Source: Paracoccus liaowanqingii (GTDB lineage: Bacteria; Pseudomonadota; Alphaproteobacteria; Rhodobacterales; Rhodobacteraceae). Taken from it: a DNA stretch of 64,000 bases. Both the position numbers and the translations under genes were made by a program. Positions 61,341 through 64,000 of this stretch are shown here, one piece after another (the stretch's first letter is position 1; the number at the start of each line of letters is the position of its first letter). The notes beneath the pieces are model-generated. The model worked only from the letters and a program-made list of their open reading frames with translations, did no database searches and was not told the DNA's origin. The stretch spans positions 3,040,001-3,104,000 of the forward strand of contig NZ_CP038439.1 in the NCBI RefSeq assembly GCF_004683865.2. Direction: 5' to 3'.

Positions 61341-63131
61341 GTGCTGCGGCGGATCATCGAACGGATGGACTTCACGCGGCGCCTCGGGTTTCGGCTCGGG
61401 GCGCTGCTGTCCGTGGCGATCCTGCCCATCGGTCTGATCTCTCTGGTCCAGAACCTGCATCTGTCGCGTCAGGCAGAGCGCAGCATCGAGACCGCGCTTC
61501 TCAGCCGCACCGCCTCGGCGGCCTCGGGCGAACGGGCCTTGCTGCAAAGTGCGCTCGGATCCGCCGACGCCTTGGGTCCGTCGATTCTGCAGACGCTTGA
61601 CCGGCCCGAGGCCTGTTCCGAACTGTTGCGCAATTTCGCCCTTCGCAGCGGCACCTACCAGCATGCGGCCTTGATCCCCGTCGACGGCATCGTCCGGTGC
61701 CTCTCGGTGGAACCCGGGGCCGCACCCCTGGACCTGAACGGGCTGCCCTTCATCACCGAACTGCTGCAAGATCCGATGACCAGCGTCACATCGATGGCGC
61801 GCGGCCCTGCCAGTGGAGAGCCGGTCGTGGTGGTCCTGCAACCCCTGTATAGGGACAGCACCTTCCTGGGTCTGACGGCGCTGTCGCTGTCGCAGGATCT
61901 GCTGCAATCCACGCATACGCTGGATTTCGGCACCGAGGGCGCGCGGATCCTGACCTTCAACCATGCCGGTCGGATCCTGATCGCCGACAATGTGCAGGAC
62001 GTTGATCCGACCGGCCTGCTGCCCCGCGACGTCACGCTGGCCAGCCTTGCGGGCGATGTCGAGTCGACATTCCGCGCGATCGACAACAACGGCGAATCGC
62101 GGGTGTTCACGGTGGTGCCGGTCGTACCGGGCCTCGTCTACGCCTTGGGCAGCTGGAGCCCGCGCATCGCCGGGGGCAACCTTTTCCAGCTGTCGCGCTT
62201 CGGTGCCGTCATGCTGCCCGCCGCTCTGTGGATCGTGTCGCTTGCGGTCGCCTATTTCGCGGTCTTCCGTCTGGTCCTCCGCCACATCACCGTGCTGCGC
62301 GGCCAGATGCGCCGCTTTGCCATCGGCAACCGCGACACCGCCCCCCCGGTGCTGGAGGATGCGCCGACCGAGATCACCGATGTCAGCCAGACCTTTCACA
62401 ACATGGCGCGCATCCTGATCCGCGACGAGGAGGCGATGGAAAAGGCCGTCGCCGAAAAGACCGTCCTGCTGAAGGAGGTCCACCACCGGGTCAAGAACAA
62501 CCTGCAGCTGATCGCCTCGATCATCAACATGCAGAGCCGGCTGATCGACGATCCGGACGCCAAGCGCGTGCTGCGCTCGGTCCAGGACCGGGTGGCGGCG
62601 CTGGCCACGATCTATCGCAACCTCTATCAGGCCGAACAGCTGGACGCGGTGAACGCGGACCGGCTGATCTCGGACATCATCGCGCAACTGAGCACCGCGA
62701 CCCGCGTGTCGGGGCGCGACCTGCGCATCCAGTCCGACATCCAGCCGCTGACCATGCTGCCCGACCAGGCCGTGCCGCTGACCCTGCTGACGACCGAGGC
62801 CTTCACCAATGCCGTCAAATATGCGGGCAGGCCGTCCGAGGGCGGCCCCCCTTGGGTCCGCGTCTCGCTGACCTCGCCCAGCCCGGGCCAGGGCCTGCTG
62901 GAGGTCGTGAACTCGACCGGCCCGGGTGGCGCCGCGGGCAGCACGGGGCTGGGCAGTCAGCTGATCGAGGCCTTCTCGATGCAGCTGGAGGGTGAAATCA
63001 GCACCTCGGAAGAGGGCGGTGCCTATCGCTTGGCCTTGGCCTTCACGCTGGCGCAGGGCAACCTCGGCCCCGCCGGCAGCCCCCGGCAGGTGGTCCTGAC
63101 CTCGGCCGCGCGGGCCGGATCGCGGCATTAG
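61341..63131 (+). CDS. Sensor histidine kinase (HisKA_2/HWE type), probable PhyR kinase
   Basis: 596 residues from a GTG at 61341, 10 bases after ecfG. TM1 about 15-38 (FRLGALLSVAILPIGLISLV), a ~250-residue periplasmic sensor region, TM2 about 293-318 (VMLPAALWIVSLAVAYFAVF), a HAMP-like linker, then the phosphoacceptor His-381/382 in KEVHHRVKNNLQLIASI and an ATPase domain (TTEAFTNAVKYAG, GSTGLGSQLIEAF). This class feeds PhyR. A direct role is inferred from position and family. Confidence 0.9.
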   Translation: MLRRIIERMDFTRRLGFRLGALLSVAILPIGLISLVQNLHLSRQAERSIETALLSRTASAASGERALLQSALGSADALGPSILQTLDRPEACSELLRNFALRSGTYQHAALIPVDGIVRCLSVEPGAAPLDLNGLPFITELLQDPMTSVTSMARGPASGEPVVVVLQPLYRDSTFLGLTALSLSQDLLQSTHTLDFGTEGARILTFNHAGRILIADNVQDVDPTGLLPRDVTLASLAGDVESTFRAIDNNGESRVFTVVPVVPGLVYALGSWSPRIAGGNLFQLSRFGAVMLPAALWIVSLAVAYFAVFRLVLRHITVLRGQMRRFAIGNRDTAPPVLEDAPTEITDVSQTFHNMARILIRDEEAMEKAVAEKTVLLKEVHHRVKNNLQLIASIINMQSRLIDDPDAKRVLRSVQDRVAALATIYRNLYQAEQLDAVNADRLISDIIAQLSTATRVSGRDLRIQSDIQPLTMLPDQAVPLTLLTTEAFTNAVKYAGRPSEGGPPWVRVSLTSPSPGQGLLEVVNSTGPGGAAGSTGLGSQLIEAFSMQLEGEISTSEEGGAYRLALAFTLAQGNLGPAGSPRQVVLTSAARAGSRH

Positions 63132-63200
63132 GGCCGCGCCCCAGCTCAAATCGGCGTGCAGCCTGCTTGCGCTAAGGCTGTGCTGGGCTATCTTCTGCAA

Positions 63201-63905
63201 ATGGAACGCGAACCGACCTATGACCTGACGACCGGACGGGGGCTGATGGCCTGCCCGCGCTGCGATGCCCTGCATGTCGAGGAAGATCTCGACTTGGGCG
63301 AGACGGCCCGCTGCATCCGCTGCGGCACGGTCTTGGCCAAGCCCCGCGACGGGGCCTTCGCGCAGCTGATCGCGCTGGCCTTCACCTCGGTCGTGCTTCT
63401 GGTGGGGGCGGTGTTCTTCCCGTTCCTCGAGGTCTCGACCATGGGTTTCGGCAATGCCAGCTCGCTCTTCGACGTGGCGCTGGCCTTCGCCGAGGGGGTG
63501 CTGCTGCCCCTGGTGCTGGCGGTGCTGGCCATGATCATCGGCCTGCCGATCCTGCGGTCGGTCCTGCTGCTCTACACGCTGGTGCCGCTGGCGCAGGGGC
63601 GCCCGCCCCGCCGCCATGCCGCCCGTGCCTATCGCTGGTCGGAAATCCTGCGCCCTTGGTCCATGGCCGAGATCTTCGTGATCGGCACTGCGGTGGCGCT
63701 GGTCAAGGTCGCGGGCTTGGCGACCGTGCATCTGGGCCCGGCCTTCTGGGCCTTCTGCGCGCTGATCTTCGTCAACCTGGCCAGCCGGGCCTTCATGTGC
63801 CAGACCTCGATCTGGGACGCGATCGAGGATGCCGGGCTGCAGACCGAATTCGGGCCGCGCGCGCCCGCGGCCCCCCAACCCCTGCCCCGTCCCGAGGACG
63901 CATGA
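63201..63905 (+). CDS. Paraquat-inducible protein A (PqiA) family, first copy
   Basis: 234 residues. An N-terminal double Cys knuckle (CPRCDALH...CIRCGTVL) is followed by four helices (FAQLIALAFTSVVLLVGAVFF; VLLPLVLAVLAMIIGLPIL). PqiA proteins are membrane partners of MCE/PqiB lipid-transport systems. The ATG at 63201 is chosen because upstream codons add unconserved residues. The stop overlaps the next gene (ATGA). Confidence 0.85.
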   Translation: MEREPTYDLTTGRGLMACPRCDALHVEEDLDLGETARCIRCGTVLAKPRDGAFAQLIALAFTSVVLLVGAVFFPFLEVSTMGFGNASSLFDVALAFAEGVLLPLVLAVLAMIIGLPILRSVLLLYTLVPLAQGRPPRRHAARAYRWSEILRPWSMAEIFVIGTAVALVKVAGLATVHLGPAFWAFCALIFVNLASRAFMCQTSIWDAIEDAGLQTEFGPRAPAAPQPLPRPEDA

Positions 63906-64000
63906 GCGCGCCCGCCGAACAGCCGACAGCCCCGATCATGACCGCGCATCGCGCCGGTCTGGCCGGCTGCGCGCGCTGCGGGCGGGTCTGGCCTGCGGCC
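63902..64000 (+). CDS. Second PqiA-like protein (cut by window end)
   Basis: Only the first 33 codons are in the window. They include a Cys pair (GLAGCARCGRVWPA) like the metal knuckle of PqiA, and the start overlaps the preceding pqiA stop. Probably the second pqiA half of a split pqiA pair followed by pqiB outside the window. Confidence 0.65.
   Translation, partial: MSAPAEQPTAPIMTAHRAGLAGCARCGRVWPAA

Noticed and set aside
61269..63878. 869-codon open frame on the minus strand
   Set aside because: Antisense to the histidine kinase and pqiA, which have clear domains; no recognisable protein.

Overview
The window is high-GC, almost gap-free bacterial chromosome with short ATGA/GTGA overlaps between genes. 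Gene content and order point to an alphaproteobacterium of the Rhodobacteraceae, most like Paracoccus: a petABC (fbcFBC) operon, a PhyR-NepR-EcfG stress module, lanthanide-type methanol oxidation coupled to glutathione-dependent formaldehyde oxidation, and the rho-mnmE-mnmG-rsmG-parA-parB block. This assignment is inferred from gene content; no rRNA gene is present.

Layout. 1-5.6 kb: 5' end of a thiamine-binding protein gene behind a TPP riboswitch, then mutS-aroC and a convergent ribokinase. 5.7-12.8 kb: cytochrome bc1 operon, radC, dnaK-dnaJ with an RpoH-like promoter. 12.8-28.6 kb: surface-polysaccharide locus with an ABC permease, cysQ, kdsB, galU, galE, two tandem paralogous glycosyltransferases, a GT14-type fusion protein, a two-module sulfotransferase, glf, the rmlCBDA set (rmlA carries a frameshift) and one more glycosyltransferase. 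Together these would supply CMP-Kdo, UDP-Glc/Gal/Galf and dTDP-rhamnose, assemble a polymer, sulfate it and recycle PAP. 28.6-39.7 kb: xoxF-xoxG-xoxJ plus the PQQ-associated ABC transporter, two beta-propeller proteins, a rhodanese-like protein and several uncharacterised secreted proteins. 39.8-43.7 kb: gfa, flhA and fghA (formaldehyde to formate), enclosing a ClpP-like protease and an acetyltransferase. 43.8-48.7 kb: hrcA-grpE and, divergently, rph-rdgB-ridA-hemW-ybaN.

48.8-58.7 kb looks like the chromosomal origin region: parB (frameshifted here)-parA-rsmG-mnmG-mnmE-rho-hemJ run leftward and aroE-coaE-dnaQ run rightward. They flank a 482-base gap with several DnaA-box-like 9-mers and an A-rich stretch. 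Two consensus parS sites lie inside the first codons of rsmG and mnmG. 58.7-64 kb: a YihY/BrkB membrane protein, the general stress response module (phyR, a 48-residue nepR, ecfG, a histidine kinase) and two tandem pqiA-like genes, the second cut by the window end.

The only gene-free stretch over 300 bases is the putative origin (56033-56514). I saw no tRNA, rRNA, CRISPR array, insertion sequence or prophage. Both frameshifts (rmlA and parB) are apparent single-base losses in G/C runs, so assembly error must be considered before calling them real mutations.
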